A DNA stretch of 64,000 nt, taken from NCBI GenBank assembly GCA_041741415.1, contig JBGSKC010000043.1, positions 62,001 through 126,000 on the forward strand, read 5' to 3'. This document shows, one piece after another, positions 35,351 through 44,854 of the stretch (the stretch's first letter is position 1; each line of letters starts with the position of its first letter). The position numbers and the translations under genes were made by a program. The DNA comes from JANQTF01 sp041741415. Its GTDB lineage: Bacteria; Bacteroidota; Bacteroidia; J057. Below the pieces are notes generated by a model. The model had not been told where the DNA came from. It made no database searches and was given only the letters and a program-made list of their open reading frames with translations.

Positions 35351-36025
35351 ATGATTCTTCGATGGATGTTTCACCATGCCGGAAGCATTGCCAAGTGGCT
35401 GATGCTGGGCTTGTTGCTCTATGCGGTGGCAGGCTTTCTGGGTAGCCTGGTGCCGCTTCCCGGTGAGCGGCGGGCAGTTGCCGGGACTCAGATTTTCGTC
35501 GTTTCCAACGGTGTACACACTGATTTTTGCCTGCCCATTCAGCATCCTTTGATGGATTGGCGAGGCTTGTTCCCGCCCGAAACGCTGTTTCCCGGCAGGG
35601 AAGTCAAATACCTGAGTTTCGGCTGGGGCGACCGCGCGTTTTTCCTGGAAACGCCCCGGTGGTCCGACCTCAAGGCTCAAACCGCTCTGAAAGCCGTCTT
35701 TGCGCCCAGCAAAGCAGCCCTTCACCTCACCCCCTGGAGCCAGCAACCGCAAGTGCACACGCAGTGCCGCCAACTCTTTCTGTCCGACGACCAATACAAA
35801 AGGCTCTGCGCCTATTTGCTCCAAACCATTCCCCTCCATTCCGAAGGTTTGCCGCTGCTCATCGGACAGGGCTACGGCGGCGGGGATCTTTTTTTTGAGG
35901 CCAACGGCAGGTACCACCTGTTTCAAACCTGCAACGAATGGACCAGCCGCGGCCTTCACGAGGCGGGTATTCAAACAGCATTCTGGGCTCCTTTTGCCCG
36001 AAGCGTGATGATTCACCTGCCGTGA
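35351..36025 (+). CDS. DUF2459 / TIGR02117-type membrane-anchored protein
   Basis: A 224-residue protein from ATG 35351 with one N-terminal membrane helix (WLMLGLLLYAVAGFLGSLVPL). A conserved body follows: IFVVSNGVHTDFCLPIQHPL, YLSFGWGDRAFFLETPRWSD, GYGGGDLFFEANGRYHLFQT, CNEWTSRGLHEAGI. The N-G-x-H-x-D, W-G-D, and C-N-x-W motifs are the hallmark of the DUF2459 family, described as urease-associated in some genomes although no urease gene is here. The Cys/His/Asp set looks like a papain-like (NlpC/P60-type) arrangement, by inference. The biochemical role is unknown. Confidence 0.8.
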   Translation: MILRWMFHHAGSIAKWLMLGLLLYAVAGFLGSLVPLPGERRAVAGTQIFVVSNGVHTDFCLPIQHPLMDWRGLFPPETLFPGREVKYLSFGWGDRAFFLETPRWSDLKAQTALKAVFAPSKAALHLTPWSQQPQVHTQCRQLFLSDDQYKRLCAYLLQTIPLHSEGLPLLIGQGYGGGDLFFEANGRYHLFQTCNEWTSRGLHEAGIQTAFWAPFARSVMIHLP

Positions 36026-36172
36026 GGGAGGCGGGAACGCTGCGGGAAGAGGGAAGCGAGAGCCGTGACTGCTTCGCTGAAAGAGCCAGACCTGGAGCCG
36101 AAGACGAATTATTCGCCTTCTCGCTTCTGACATCTGACATCTGCCTTCTGCCTTCTCGCAGCCGGCTTTGGA

Positions 36173-37268
36173 TTAATCCCGTTTCTCCACCCCGGTAGCC
36201 ATCAGGTAGGTTTTGATAAACTCATCGAGGTCGCCGTCCATTACCGCCTGCAGATCCTGGGATTTCAGTTCCGTACGGAGGTCTTTGACCTGTTTATAGG
36301 GATGAAACACATAGTTGCGGATCTGGGAGCCCCATTCAATGGATTCCTTTTCGGCTTCGGCGGAGGCAACTTCCTTGCGGCGCTTTTCGAGCTCCAGCTC
36401 ATACAGGCGGCTTTTCAGCAGCTGAAACGCTTTTTCCTTGTTGCGAAGCTGGGAACGCTCTGTTTGGGAGAAGATCATGATGCCCGTTGGCAAGTGTTTG
36501 AGGCGCACTGCCGTTTCCACCTTGTTCACGTTCTGGCCTCCTTTTCCACCTGCATGGGTTGTTGTCACTTCCACTTCTGCAGCGTTGATTTCCACCTCGA
36601 TCGTGTCGTCGATCAGGGGGCGCACGTCAACCGAAGCGAAGGTGGTCTGGCGCTTTCCCTGGGCGTTGAACGGGCTGATGCGCACCATGCGGTGCACGCC
36701 TTTTTCGCCTTTCAGGTAGCCGTAGGCATAAGGGCCCAGGATTTCCATCTCCACACTCTTGTAGCCCGCCGCCTCGCCTTCAACTTCGTCGAGGATGTTG
36801 ACCGTGTAGCCGTGGCGCTCGCCATACATGATATACATGCGGCGCATCATCGACACCCAGTCCTGGGATTCGGTGCCGCCTGCCCCGGAGTTGATCTCCA
36901 GCACGCAGTCAAGCCGGTCTTCTTCTTTGTCAAGCATTTTGCGGAATTCCAGGTCTTCGACCAGTTTTTCCGCTGCTTCAAAGGCAGGACGAAGGTCGTT
37001 TTCATCGGCCTCTCCTTCCTTCATGATTTCAAACATGATCTCCGCCTCCCCCACAGCTGCATCGACCTTTTTCCAGGTTTCAGTCCAGTATTTGAGGTTG
37101 GAGATTTCCTTCATCACCTTTTCGGCCTCTTCGGGGTGCTCCCAGAAGTCGGGCTGGTGGGAAATAGCAGTTTTTTCTTCGATGACGGCAAGCTTCGGAG
37201 CGACGTCAAAGATAGCCCTTCAGCGCGTCGGAGCGCTCGCGAAGGCCTCTTATTTGTTCCTGTGTCAT
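36173..37268 (-). CDS. prfB: Peptide chain release factor 2 (programmed +1 frameshift)
   Basis: Reads UGA and UAA stops. The protein is made from two frames: 20 codons from ATG 37268 to CTT, then TGA at 37208-37206, then continuation in the +1 frame from GAC (37207-37205) to the stop at 36173. This gives about 364 residues. The site reads AAG GGC TAT CTT TGA C, with the slippery CTT-TGA-C and an upstream purine-rich run as in the classical prfB autoregulatory frameshift. The SPF anticodon-like motif (VRISPFNAQGKRQ) and the catalytic GGQ (HAGGKGGQNVNKVE) are present. High RF2 terminates at UGA; low RF2 allows frameshift, so the level is self-controlled. Confidence 0.95.
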
Positions 37269-37380
37269 AAACAGGGTTGGGGTTAATGGCAGGCAAAACA
37301 TAAACTCTGGTGCAGAAAGCCTGTATTTTCGCGCCAGGGAGGGCAAATATAGCCCTGCATCTGCTCTCCGGCAAGCTCGT

Positions 37381-37752
37381 TCACCACATCCGGAAGGCAT
37401 CCTCGAAGTGCTCAAACAAAGGATGCTCCGGCATGCGCAGGTTAATTGACAGCACGTCGAAGCGAACAGGAACGGTCTGGAGGTGTTTTTCATAGAGATA
37501 ACACTCCGCCACGCGAAAAATCAGCTTCCTTTTGGCGTCTGTAACGGCCTCCTCCGGATGTCCCCAGGTGTCGTCGGAGCGGGTTTTCACCTCTACAAAC
37601 ACAAGTTCGGCAGGGTCGAGTCGCAGGGCCACGAGGTCAATTTCGCCTTTTTCAAAGCGGTAGTTCCGGTCGAGCACCTGGTATCCTTTTGCCTGAAAAA
37701 ATTCTTCTGCCAGGTCTTCGCCGCGTTTACCAAGGTCGTTATGTGCAGCCAT
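37381..37752 (-). CDS. YraN/UPF0102 family nuclease-like protein
   Basis: A 123-residue protein with the restriction-endonuclease-like fold. It opens HNDLGKRGEDLAEEFFQAKG, continues with YRFEKGEIDLVALR (catalytic D), and has the E-x-K pair in VFVEVKTRSDD, the full D...ExK set of the family. Relatives are predicted Holliday-junction-resolvase-like nucleases, but the in vivo role is unsettled. It is divergently spaced about 110 bp from prfB. The name is firm and the function is tentative. Confidence 0.9.
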   Translation of the reverse strand: MAAHNDLGKRGEDLAEEFFQAKGYQVLDRNYRFEKGEIDLVALRLDPAELVFVEVKTRSDDTWGHPEEAVTDAKRKLIFRVAECYLYEKHLQTVPVRFDVLSINLRMPEHPLFEHFEDAFRMW

Positions 37753-37790
37753 GAAGAGTTGTTGAATTAAAAAAAATCGAAAATCGCAGG

Positions 37791-38429
37791 CTAATCGCTA
37801 ATTGTGGGAGCCTTCGCATAAGGAAACCGCCCAAGTCCCTCGCTGCGATAATAGCTGTCGAGCCCCAGGCAGGAAATACTGCCAAGAGCCGCCAGATCAA
37901 GAAATCCGTCGGGACCAATGGCCTCGCCATTTACCTGAATTTCAACAACTTCGCCAACGACGAGGGTGGTAGAATTGGCCGAAATGAGGTGCTTTTCACG
38001 GAGTTCCATCCCGATTCTCAGCTCAGCTTCCAGCACATAGGGCACTCCATGCCAGGTGCTGGCGACAGGGGTCAGACCCACTTGCTCAAACTCTGAAACC
38101 CCGCCCGGATATCGCGCAGAGGTTTGGTGGGCCGCCTGCAACCATTCCTCCCTCACCTGATTGAGGGTGAAAACACCGGTTTGCACAATGTTATCGAGTG
38201 TGCCGAGTGGCGCGGCATCTGGCCGGAACAAAACGCCCAGCAGCGGCGGGTTGGCCCCTACATGAATCACATTGCTGAACAAAGCAAGGTTGTGCCGCCC
38301 CCCGGGGTCGATGGTGCCACACAGGTGCAGGCCCTTGAAGCCACTGAGGCAGTTGATAAAGGTGCGGCGGTATTCCCGGGGCATTTCCCGGATCTCGGCG
38401 GCGCTGATGGTAGTGAGGGCTGGAGCCAT
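37791..38429 (-). CDS. Flavin reductase-like FMN-binding protein
   Basis: A 212-residue split-barrel flavoprotein. Near the N-terminus FINCLSGFKGLHLCGTID replaces the usual strand 1-2 of flavin reductases, followed by NLALFSNVIHVGANPPLLGV (the S-N-x-x-x-x-G-x-N-P-P-x-x flavin-binding motif) and DNIVQTGVFTLNQV, typical of the flavin_Reduct family. These bind FMN and reduce it or use it on small substrates. The C-terminus YYRSEGLGRFPYA is the usual Bacteroidota ending. It lies upstream of the YraN-type gene on the same strand. Confidence 0.88.
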   Translation of the reverse strand: MAPALTTISAAEIREMPREYRRTFINCLSGFKGLHLCGTIDPGGRHNLALFSNVIHVGANPPLLGVLFRPDAAPLGTLDNIVQTGVFTLNQVREEWLQAAHQTSARYPGGVSEFEQVGLTPVASTWHGVPYVLEAELRIGMELREKHLISANSTTLVVGEVVEIQVNGEAIGPDGFLDLAALGSISCLGLDSYYRSEGLGRFPYAKAPTISD

Positions 38430-38558
38430 GAGCTACTGGGTTGAGCGGGCAAGTTAAGAAAGGGAATGTTCCGGGAAGAATCCGGCCGGAAACGGCAGGC
38501 ACCAGGCTAACTATTGAAACAGGGGTGTATGTTTGCCAGAAAATGAAGGAAAGCGGGT

Positions 38559-39053
38559 ATGACAGATGACATGCGGCAGGATCTTGAAAAGGCAAAGGCC
38601 TCGCGGGCTGAAACAGCAGCATTTCTGAAAAAACTGCACCAAAAACAGCCCAAAGCCCTGGACACCACGGTGGCAGACCTGCACGAAGAGGTATTTGCCA
38701 ACATTGATTGCCTCCAATGCGCCAACTGCTGCAAAACAACAAGCCCCATTTTCACCGATCGCGACATTGAGCGAATTGCACGGGTGTTCCGGCTCAAGCC
38801 TTCGGCTTTTGTGGAGGCCTACCTGCACCTCGACGCCGACAATGATTACGTGCTTAACCAGGCACCCTGCCCCTTTTTAGCCCAGGACAACACTTGCCAA
38901 ATTTACGAAGACCGCCCCAAAGCCTGCCGCGAGTACCCCCACACCAACCGAAAGCGCTTCCACCAGATCTGGAAGCTTACCCTGCACAATGTCGAGATTT
39001 GCCCGGCAGCACAGCGCATCGTTGAGCAGCTCAAAGCGGCCAGACTCACCTGA
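38559..39053 (+). CDS. YkgJ family cysteine-cluster protein
   Basis: A 164-residue protein with the conserved Cys pattern that probably binds a metal or Fe-S centre. CLQCANCC at about residues 51-58 is the first cluster, CPFLAQDNTCQIYEDRPKAC is the middle group, and a last Cys follows in VEICPAAQ. The helical N-terminus (DDMRQDLEKAKASRAETAAF) is charged. The family is widespread with unknown role. It is divergent from the flavin reductase gene. Confidence 0.88.
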   Translation: MTDDMRQDLEKAKASRAETAAFLKKLHQKQPKALDTTVADLHEEVFANIDCLQCANCCKTTSPIFTDRDIERIARVFRLKPSAFVEAYLHLDADNDYVLNQAPCPFLAQDNTCQIYEDRPKACREYPHTNRKRFHQIWKLTLHNVEICPAAQRIVEQLKAARLT

Positions 39054-39104
39054 GCCACGACCTCCTTCACCGGCCTTAGGCCTGTTTCGCCACCGGGGTT
39101 TGAT

Positions 39105-39112
39105 TATCTTTG
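39105..39112 (+). promoter_or_regulatory. Candidate -7 box of the GH3 gene
   Basis: TATCTTTG (full TAnnTTTG match) lies 22 bp before the ATG at 39134. The surrounding bases lack a TTTG at the ideal 19-bp spacing, so only the -7 half is supported. Confidence 0.4.
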
Positions 39113-39133
39113 ATCAAGCTCTACTCCCGTTTT

Positions 39134-41134
39134 ATGAAAAAAATTCTGCGCTATTTCCTGTTCACCCTGGCTGGAGTGCTGGGGCTGCTGCTCGTGATCT
39201 GGCTGGTGTTTGAAGGGTCGAATGCCCTCAGCAACTCAAGGCTGGCCGACAAGTTAACCTCCAAAGCCACCCTCACGCAACAGGGCCACCAATTCCGCGA
39301 CCTCAACGCCAACGGCCAGCTCGATCCCTACGAAGACGCCCGTGAGCCAATTGAAGCCAGGATCGAAGACCTGCTCAGCCAGATGACCCTCGCCGAAAAA
39401 GCCGGACTCATGTGGCACCCTTCCATCGGCATGGGCATGGATGGCAGCGTGCTGAACCGCCCTTCGCCCGAAGCACTTTTCTTTGGCTCCACCCTCGATC
39501 TGGTGGTCGGCAAAGAGATTCGCCATTTTAACCTCTTCAAAATCGCGGACCCGGAAGCCCATGCCACCTGGTACAATGCCCTGCAAAAAATGGCCGAAGA
39601 GGACCGCCTGGGCATTCCAGTTACCATCAGCACCGACCCGCGCCACGCCGCCGGGAATTTCATCGCCGGAGGGCTGCTCGACAGCCGCTTTTCGAAGTGG
39701 CCCGAGCCTCTCGGCATGGCCGCCATTGGTGACTCCCTCGCCATGCTGGAATTCGCCCGAATCGCCAACCTGGAATACAGGGCCGTGGGCATGAAAACAG
39801 CGCTGCACCCCATGGCCGACCTCGCCACTGAGCCCCGATGGGCGCGAACCAACGGCACCTTTGGCGAAGACCCCGCTTTAGCCGCCAAAATGACAGCTGC
39901 TTATATTCTTGGTTTTCAGGGTGACAGCCTCGGACCAGCTTCGGTGGCCTGCATGACCAAGCACTGGCCGGGAGGCGGGCCCCAGAAAGACGGGGATGAC
40001 GCCCATTTTCGCTACGGAAAGGACCAGGTGTATCCCGGCGGCCAGTTTGAGCTTCACATGAAGGTTTTTGAAGCTGCTTTTGGTGCTGGCACCGCCATGA
40101 TCATGCCCTACTACGGCGTTCCGAACGACCAGCAGAGCATGGAAGAGGTGGGCTTTAATTTCAACCGATACGTCATTACCGACTTGCTGCGGCAGCGATA
40201 TGGCTTTGATGGCATTGTTTGCACCGACTGGAGCGTGTTGAAGGATGTAGGCATTCCGGGGGTGATTGAGTTTCCGGCGAAAAATTATGGCGTGGAGGAA
40301 CTAACGCTTCAGGGCCGGATTCTCAAGGCGATTGAAGCGGGCGTGGACCAGTTTGGCGGCGACCAGCTTCCCGAAGAAATTGTGGCCCTGGTGGAAAGCG
40401 GACAGCTAAGCGAAGCCCGGGTTGACGAATCTGCACGGCGCTTGCTGCGGGCAAAGTTTCAAATGGGGCTATTTGACGACCCCTACGTGGATGTGGCTCA
40501 AGTGAGCAAGGTCGTTGCCAGCCCGGAATTTGTGGCCAAAGGCAAAGCTGCGCAGCGGCGGTCGATTGTGTTATTGAAAAATGACAGCATCGAAGCCGGG
40601 CAGCCATTGCTGCCGTTGGCGGCAGGCAAAAAAATCTATGTGGAAGGACTCGATGCCGCGACGCTGGCTGGCCTGGCAAATGTAGTCGCGGATCCTGCGG
40701 AGGCGGAGCTGGCCATTTTGCACCTGGCTACGCCCTGGGATCCCCGCGACAGCGATTTCATTGAGTCAATGTTTCACCAGGGCAGGCTGCATTTTGAACC
40801 TGAAGAGCGCGACCGCCTCCTGGCGATCATGGCGCAGGTGCCCACCGTGCTGGTGATGAAAGTGGATCGTCCGCCGGTGATTCCGGAGCTGGCTGCCGCA
40901 AGCCGGGGCTTGCTGGCGCATTTCGGTGTGGAGGAAGATGCGGTGGTGGATGTGGTGTTTGGCAAAGCCTCGCCCGAGGGCAGGCTGCCGGTTGAATTTC
41001 CTTCCTCGCCCGAGGCATTGACTCAGCAAAAGGAGGATGTGCCCTACGATTCGCCGAATCCCCTCTTCCCCTTCGGGGCAGGGCTTCGCTATGGTGGCAC
41101 GGCAATGCCCCAGCCCGGCACGCTGGAAAACTGA
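39134..41134 (+). CDS. GH3 family glycoside hydrolase, membrane-anchored
   Basis: A 666-residue beta-glycosidase starting at ATG 39134 (TTG 39110 adds eight residues only). A hydrophobic N-terminus (FLFTLAGVLGLLLVIWLVFEG) acts as an uncleaved anchor or signal. The GH3 N-domain is clear: DLLSQMTLAEKAGLMW, IPVTISTDPRH, HPMADLATEPRWAR, the K-H-x-P-G motif in TKHWPGGGPQKDGDD, and the nucleophile Asp in GIVCTDWSVLKD (about residue 368). The C-domain follows (RSIVLLKNDS, KIYVEGLD), but there is no FnIII tail, so it is shorter than full-length beta-glucosidases. It probably acts in the periplasm. Confidence 0.9.
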   Translation: MKKILRYFLFTLAGVLGLLLVIWLVFEGSNALSNSRLADKLTSKATLTQQGHQFRDLNANGQLDPYEDAREPIEARIEDLLSQMTLAEKAGLMWHPSIGMGMDGSVLNRPSPEALFFGSTLDLVVGKEIRHFNLFKIADPEAHATWYNALQKMAEEDRLGIPVTISTDPRHAAGNFIAGGLLDSRFSKWPEPLGMAAIGDSLAMLEFARIANLEYRAVGMKTALHPMADLATEPRWARTNGTFGEDPALAAKMTAAYILGFQGDSLGPASVACMTKHWPGGGPQKDGDDAHFRYGKDQVYPGGQFELHMKVFEAAFGAGTAMIMPYYGVPNDQQSMEEVGFNFNRYVITDLLRQRYGFDGIVCTDWSVLKDVGIPGVIEFPAKNYGVEELTLQGRILKAIEAGVDQFGGDQLPEEIVALVESGQLSEARVDESARRLLRAKFQMGLFDDPYVDVAQVSKVVASPEFVAKGKAAQRRSIVLLKNDSIEAGQPLLPLAAGKKIYVEGLDAATLAGLANVVADPAEAELAILHLATPWDPRDSDFIESMFHQGRLHFEPEERDRLLAIMAQVPTVLVMKVDRPPVIPELAAASRGLLAHFGVEEDAVVDVVFGKASPEGRLPVEFPSSPEALTQQKEDVPYDSPNPLFPFGAGLRYGGTAMPQPGTLEN

Positions 41135-41367
41135 GCAGAGAAGAAGGCTTGATGGCGCTGGTGAAACGGCCTGAAAATCTGAGATTTACTCCTGTGCACC
41201 CTTGGTTTGCCTCCTGAAAGCCGGTGCGGCATGCTTGCACATTCGAAAACCTGCTTATATTTAATCTGCTGGTAATTTGAAAAAAACGAAAAAACCGGGG
41301 ATTGCCAGCAGTTTTTATCCTTGTTCAACCACACTGTTCCCCCTTCATCCAACACCAACAACGAACT

Positions 41368-42894
41368 ATGAGCGAAGTACAGACCGGACATCCCAAAGGG
41401 CTATACGTCCTGTTCATGGCAGAAATGTGGGAGCGATTTTGCTACTACGGCATGCGCGCCCTTTTGACCTTGTATCTGATCGACACCCTGCTGAAGGGAG
41501 ACACAGAAGCTTTCGGGATTTACGGTGCCTACACGGCGCTGGTTTATGCCGCTCCTGTGCTGGGCGGCCGGATGGCGGATCAACTGCTCGGCTACAGAAA
41601 TGCAGTCTTCCTCGGTGGGATTCTGATGGCCATCGGCGAGTTTCTTATTTTGGGTAACTACCTGGTTCCCAGCATCGCCAAGGATTCATGGTTGTTTTTG
41701 GGAATGGGTACCATCATTGTGGGAAATGGGTATTTTAAGGCTAACATTTCCTCCATCGTAGGTACGCTGTACAAGGAAGGCGACCCGAAGAAAGATTCTG
41801 GCTTCACGATTTTCTACATCGGAATCAACATTGGGGCGCTGCTGGCCACCACCGTTTGTGCGGAAGTGGGCAAAGCCTATGGCTACGAGTGGGGCTTCGG
41901 ACTCGCCGGTTTCGGGATGATCCTCGGCGTGCTCTCCTTCCTGTTTATGGGCCGGATCATGGGTGGCGACACCGAAGAGCAAATTCGCGCCCGCTCTGCT
42001 GCTCCCGACCCTGTGAAGCTCAACCAGCCATGGATCGGGCCGCTCTCCCGCTTTCACATTGCCATCATTGGTTCCATCGCCCTGATTCCTGTTCTCTACA
42101 CCCTCCTGGTTAATTACGAAACAGTGGGCTGGCTCCTGGGAGCCACCGCAGTCTATGTGATCGGCAACTTGCTTTACACTGCTTTCAATTCCGACAACGT
42201 CCAGCGCGACCGCATCTTAGTGCTCATCGTGCTGATGTTTTTCAACATTGTGTTTTGGGCTTGCTTCGAGCAGGCGGGAACCTCCCTTACGTTGTTTGCC
42301 AAAACCAACGTGGACCGGATGATCGGCACCTGGGAAATGGGCGCTGCCACCACCCAGTTTTTTAACCCCTTCTTCATCCTTGTCTTTGGCTCTTTCTTCA
42401 GCTGGCTGTGGGTTTATCTCGACCAGCGGAAGCTAAATCCCAGCATCCCGATGAAGTTTGGCCTCGGGATTTTCCTCCTCGGGATTGGTTACCTGATGGT
42501 GCAGGTTGGCGGCTGGTTTGCCGTTGCTTCGCTGGTGCCGCTCTGGACCCTCACCCTGCTCTACATGTTCCACACCACTGGGGAGCTTTGCCTTTCGCCC
42601 ATCGGACTCTCAATGGTGACCAAGCTTGCGCCCAAATCTATGGTGGGCACCGTGATGGGAGCCTGGTTCTTGTCTTTTGCTGGTTCAAACTACCTCGCCG
42701 GGGTGCTGGCCCAGCTCACGGGTGGCGAACACAGCGGCGAAGAAGGAGCTGCCGACGCCGTGGTGGATGTGGCTGCCAGCCTGGCCAATTACACAGACAT
42801 TTACTCGAACATCGGCTATGTGACCGTTGGGATCGGTTTGTTCCTGATCGTTGTGTCGCCGCTGCTCAATCGCCTGATGCACGGAGTGAAATAA
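41368..42894 (+). CDS. POT/PTR family proton-dependent oligopeptide transporter
   Basis: A 508-residue MFS transporter from ATG 41368 (a TTG at 41302 would add 22 non-conserved residues). It takes up di- and tripeptides with protons. The first helix carries the POT signature MAEMWERFCYYGMRALLTLY (E-x-x-E-R-F-x-Y-Y). Also present are GGRMADQLLGYRNAV and the second signature FTIFYIGINIGALLATTVC. Helix 7 FNIVFWACFEQAGTSLTLF carries the conserved EQ pair. Twelve or more helices are evident. The terminator at 42915-42957 follows. Confidence 0.93.
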   Translation: MSEVQTGHPKGLYVLFMAEMWERFCYYGMRALLTLYLIDTLLKGDTEAFGIYGAYTALVYAAPVLGGRMADQLLGYRNAVFLGGILMAIGEFLILGNYLVPSIAKDSWLFLGMGTIIVGNGYFKANISSIVGTLYKEGDPKKDSGFTIFYIGINIGALLATTVCAEVGKAYGYEWGFGLAGFGMILGVLSFLFMGRIMGGDTEEQIRARSAAPDPVKLNQPWIGPLSRFHIAIIGSIALIPVLYTLLVNYETVGWLLGATAVYVIGNLLYTAFNSDNVQRDRILVLIVLMFFNIVFWACFEQAGTSLTLFAKTNVDRMIGTWEMGAATTQFFNPFFILVFGSFFSWLWVYLDQRKLNPSIPMKFGLGIFLLGIGYLMVQVGGWFAVASLVPLWTLTLLYMFHTTGELCLSPIGLSMVTKLAPKSMVGTVMGAWFLSFAGSNYLAGVLAQLTGGEHSGEEGAADAVVDVAASLANYTDIYSNIGYVTVGIGLFLIVVSPLLNRLMHGVK

Positions 42895-42914
42895 GCCCGT
42901 GTGTCACAGATCTG

Positions 42915-42957
42915 GAGGGGAAAGAAGGCTTAATGGGCTTCTTTCCCCTCTCTTTTT
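42915..42957 (+). terminator. Rho-independent terminator of the POT transporter gene
   Basis: A 13-bp perfect stem gaggggaaagaag (42915-42927) / cttctttcccctc (42938-42950) has a 10-base loop and is followed by TCTTTTT. It lies 21 bp after the stop codon. Confidence 0.85.
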
Positions 42958-43057
42958 CAGTCAAAGCTTGCAGCAAGGCTCCTGGCAGACCAGGCGTGAG
43001 GGCAAACCGAAAAAAACTGCCATATTTGCGCCTGTTTCAGACGGAGGAATCAGGCGA

Positions 43058-43750
43058 ATGAACTTTATTTCCCACTTTTATCTGGACCGGCACCGCTCGG
43101 ACGAACCGCCCTTTTTGCTGGGGATCATCACGCCGGATTTGGTGGGCATCTTCGATCGGAGCATCAAGCTCAAGCAGCATACCCTGCCGCAGATTTCGCT
43201 GGAACAGGTTCGGCTCCACGACCTGCTGTTCTACAAAGGTGTGCGCCGCCATTTTGAAGCCGATGCCGTTTTTCATTCCTGCCGCTTTTTTGTCCGGGAA
43301 ACAGAAGGCCTCGCGCAAATTCTCAGGAACGCCTTTCCGGAGTCGGCCCTGCCACGCAGCTATTTTCTCGCCCACATCCTTGTTGAGCTCCTGCTCGACA
43401 AAATCCTCATTCAGCAGGACCCCGAGATCCTGCCGGAGTTTTATGGGCAGCTTCAGCAAATCGATTACCAGGAGCAACTGAGGCTTACAGAATGGGTATG
43501 CCAGTGCCCCATGCCCCGATACCAAGCTTATTTGGTGCGCTTTCTGGAGCGACAGTACCTTTACGAGTACCAGGAATGGCAGCACATCCTGTTTGTGCTG
43601 CGGCGAATCCTTGACAAGGTCAATATCAACATCGGCAACCAGCTTCACCATCCACACATGCTCGAACTGCTGCAGGAATATGAATTGACCCTGCAAGGCT
43701 GCTGGCGCGACTTGTATGACGAAATGGACCGCAAGATGGGCCCCATTTAA
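43058..43750 (+). CDS. Distant acyl-carrier-protein-phosphodiesterase-like (AcpH-type) protein
   Basis: A 230-residue protein from ATG 43058, with ggagg 11 bp before it. The opening MNFISHFYLDRH and LLGIITPDLVG resemble AcpH-type proteins (M-N-F-x-A-H ... G-x-x-x-x-D). The middle, GVRRHFEADAVFHSCRFF and RSYFLAHILVELLLDKIL, follows their His/Asp helix pattern (HD-like alpha-helical fold). AcpH removes phosphopantetheine from ACP. Several ligand positions are altered, so activity is doubtful. It may be a Bacteroidota-specific branch. Confidence 0.55.
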   Translation: MNFISHFYLDRHRSDEPPFLLGIITPDLVGIFDRSIKLKQHTLPQISLEQVRLHDLLFYKGVRRHFEADAVFHSCRFFVRETEGLAQILRNAFPESALPRSYFLAHILVELLLDKILIQQDPEILPEFYGQLQQIDYQEQLRLTEWVCQCPMPRYQAYLVRFLERQYLYEYQEWQHILFVLRRILDKVNINIGNQLHHPHMLELLQEYELTLQGCWRDLYDEMDRKMGPI

Positions 43751-43788
43751 CTGCTTCTCGAGCTTTTTTAAGGAAATCATTTCCCCTG

Positions 43789-44094
43789 ATGTACACCTAT
43801 TCACTTACTTTTTCTATCGACCCTGCCGCAGAAGCGAACTGGCTCGACTATATGCTTCGCCAGCAGGTGCCTGCCATGGAGGAAACGGGTTTCTTTTCGG
43901 AGGTTTCGTTGTGCCGGATCGAAGAACCGAAAACAGAAGACGAAGCCCCCGGCTACCACCTCATGTGCCGCACAGAAACCCTGGAGCAGCTTCGGATGTA
44001 TATGGCGCAGCCAGCGGCTTCTATCCATGGCCAGCACGACAAACAGTTCGAAAACCAGGTGTATGTGGTGGATGCCCTGCTGAGACAAGTCTGA
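43789..44094 (+). CDS. DUF4286 family protein
   Basis: A 101-residue ferredoxin-like-fold protein: YTYSLTFSIDPAAEANWLDY, then MEETGFFSEVSLCRI and VYVVDALLRQV at the end. This is the pattern of the DUF4286 family, short dimeric alpha/beta proteins common in Bacteroidota, with no known reaction. It stands 38 bp after the previous gene and 20 bp before the esterase gene, so the three may be cotranscribed. Confidence 0.75.
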   Translation: MYTYSLTFSIDPAAEANWLDYMLRQQVPAMEETGFFSEVSLCRIEEPKTEDEAPGYHLMCRTETLEQLRMYMAQPAASIHGQHDKQFENQVYVVDALLRQV

Positions 44095-44114
44095 ATTTCT
44101 TATTTATCCTCTTC

Positions 44115-44774
44115 ATGATGTCGCCCAGCTCCTATTTGATGGCCCCTCACGGCGCTATGCCCGTGCTGAGACAAGGCCCGGCCCTGACAGAGGCACCCGC
44201 AGCCCTGATCCTGGTACACGGTCGGGGAGCTTCGCCCGAAGACATCATTGAGCTGGCGCCCTTCCTTGGTGCGGAGGCATTTCATGTCATGGCGCCGGCT
44301 GCTGCCAACTCCACCTGGTACCCCCTCAGCTTTTTAGCCCCCGTTCATCAAAATGAACCCGGCATCAGCGCAGGCATCGCCAAAATCGAATTTCTTGTGC
44401 GGGAAGCCATCGACGCGGGAATCCCGGCAGAGCGCATTGTGGTAGGCGGTTTTTCGCAGGGAGCCTGCCTGGCCTCGGAGTTCGTAGCCAGAAACCCCCG
44501 CTCCTACGGTGGGTTGATTGTGTTCAGCGGCGGCTTGATCGGCCCGAAGGAGACCAGCCGCCATTATGAAGGCTTCCTTGACGGCGTGCCCGTTTTTCTC
44601 GGCTGCTCCGACGCCGATCCGCATATTCCTGCCTGGCGGGTGGAGGAAACCGCCGAAGTGCTCGCCCGCATGGGTGCCAGTGTGGACCTTCGCCTGTATC
44701 CCAACTTGCCCCACACCGTGATCGGCGATGAGCTACAGGCAGGCAAAGCCATCGTGGTCCGCGCAAGCCAGTAA
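44115..44774 (+). CDS. Carboxylesterase/phospholipase-type alpha/beta hydrolase
   Basis: A 219-residue serine hydrolase of the carboxylesterase/lysophospholipase (AbHydrolase_2) family. ALILVHGRGASPEDI is the oxyanion-hole region. The nucleophile Ser is in VVGGFSQGACLASEF (G-x-S-x-G), the Asp in FLGCSDADPHIPAWRV, and the His in NLPHTVIGDE. No signal peptide is present. The start is the first of two adjacent ATG codons (44115, 44118). The substrate is not known; short-chain esters are usual. Confidence 0.88.
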   Translation: MMSPSSYLMAPHGAMPVLRQGPALTEAPAALILVHGRGASPEDIIELAPFLGAEAFHVMAPAAANSTWYPLSFLAPVHQNEPGISAGIAKIEFLVREAIDAGIPAERIVVGGFSQGACLASEFVARNPRSYGGLIVFSGGLIGPKETSRHYEGFLDGVPVFLGCSDADPHIPAWRVEETAEVLARMGASVDLRLYPNLPHTVIGDELQAGKAIVVRASQ

Positions 44775-44854
44775 TTCTTTTTCCCTGCTTTCAAAACCTT
44801 TGGGTATTCCGTGCGTTAAATTCAGTGTTTAAACATTAAAATTGAACCATCATT

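Noticed and set aside
43716..44114. N-terminal extension of the esterase frame
   Set aside because: The extension overlaps the DUF4286 gene in another frame and is Arg/Pro-rich; the esterase family begins at about 44115.
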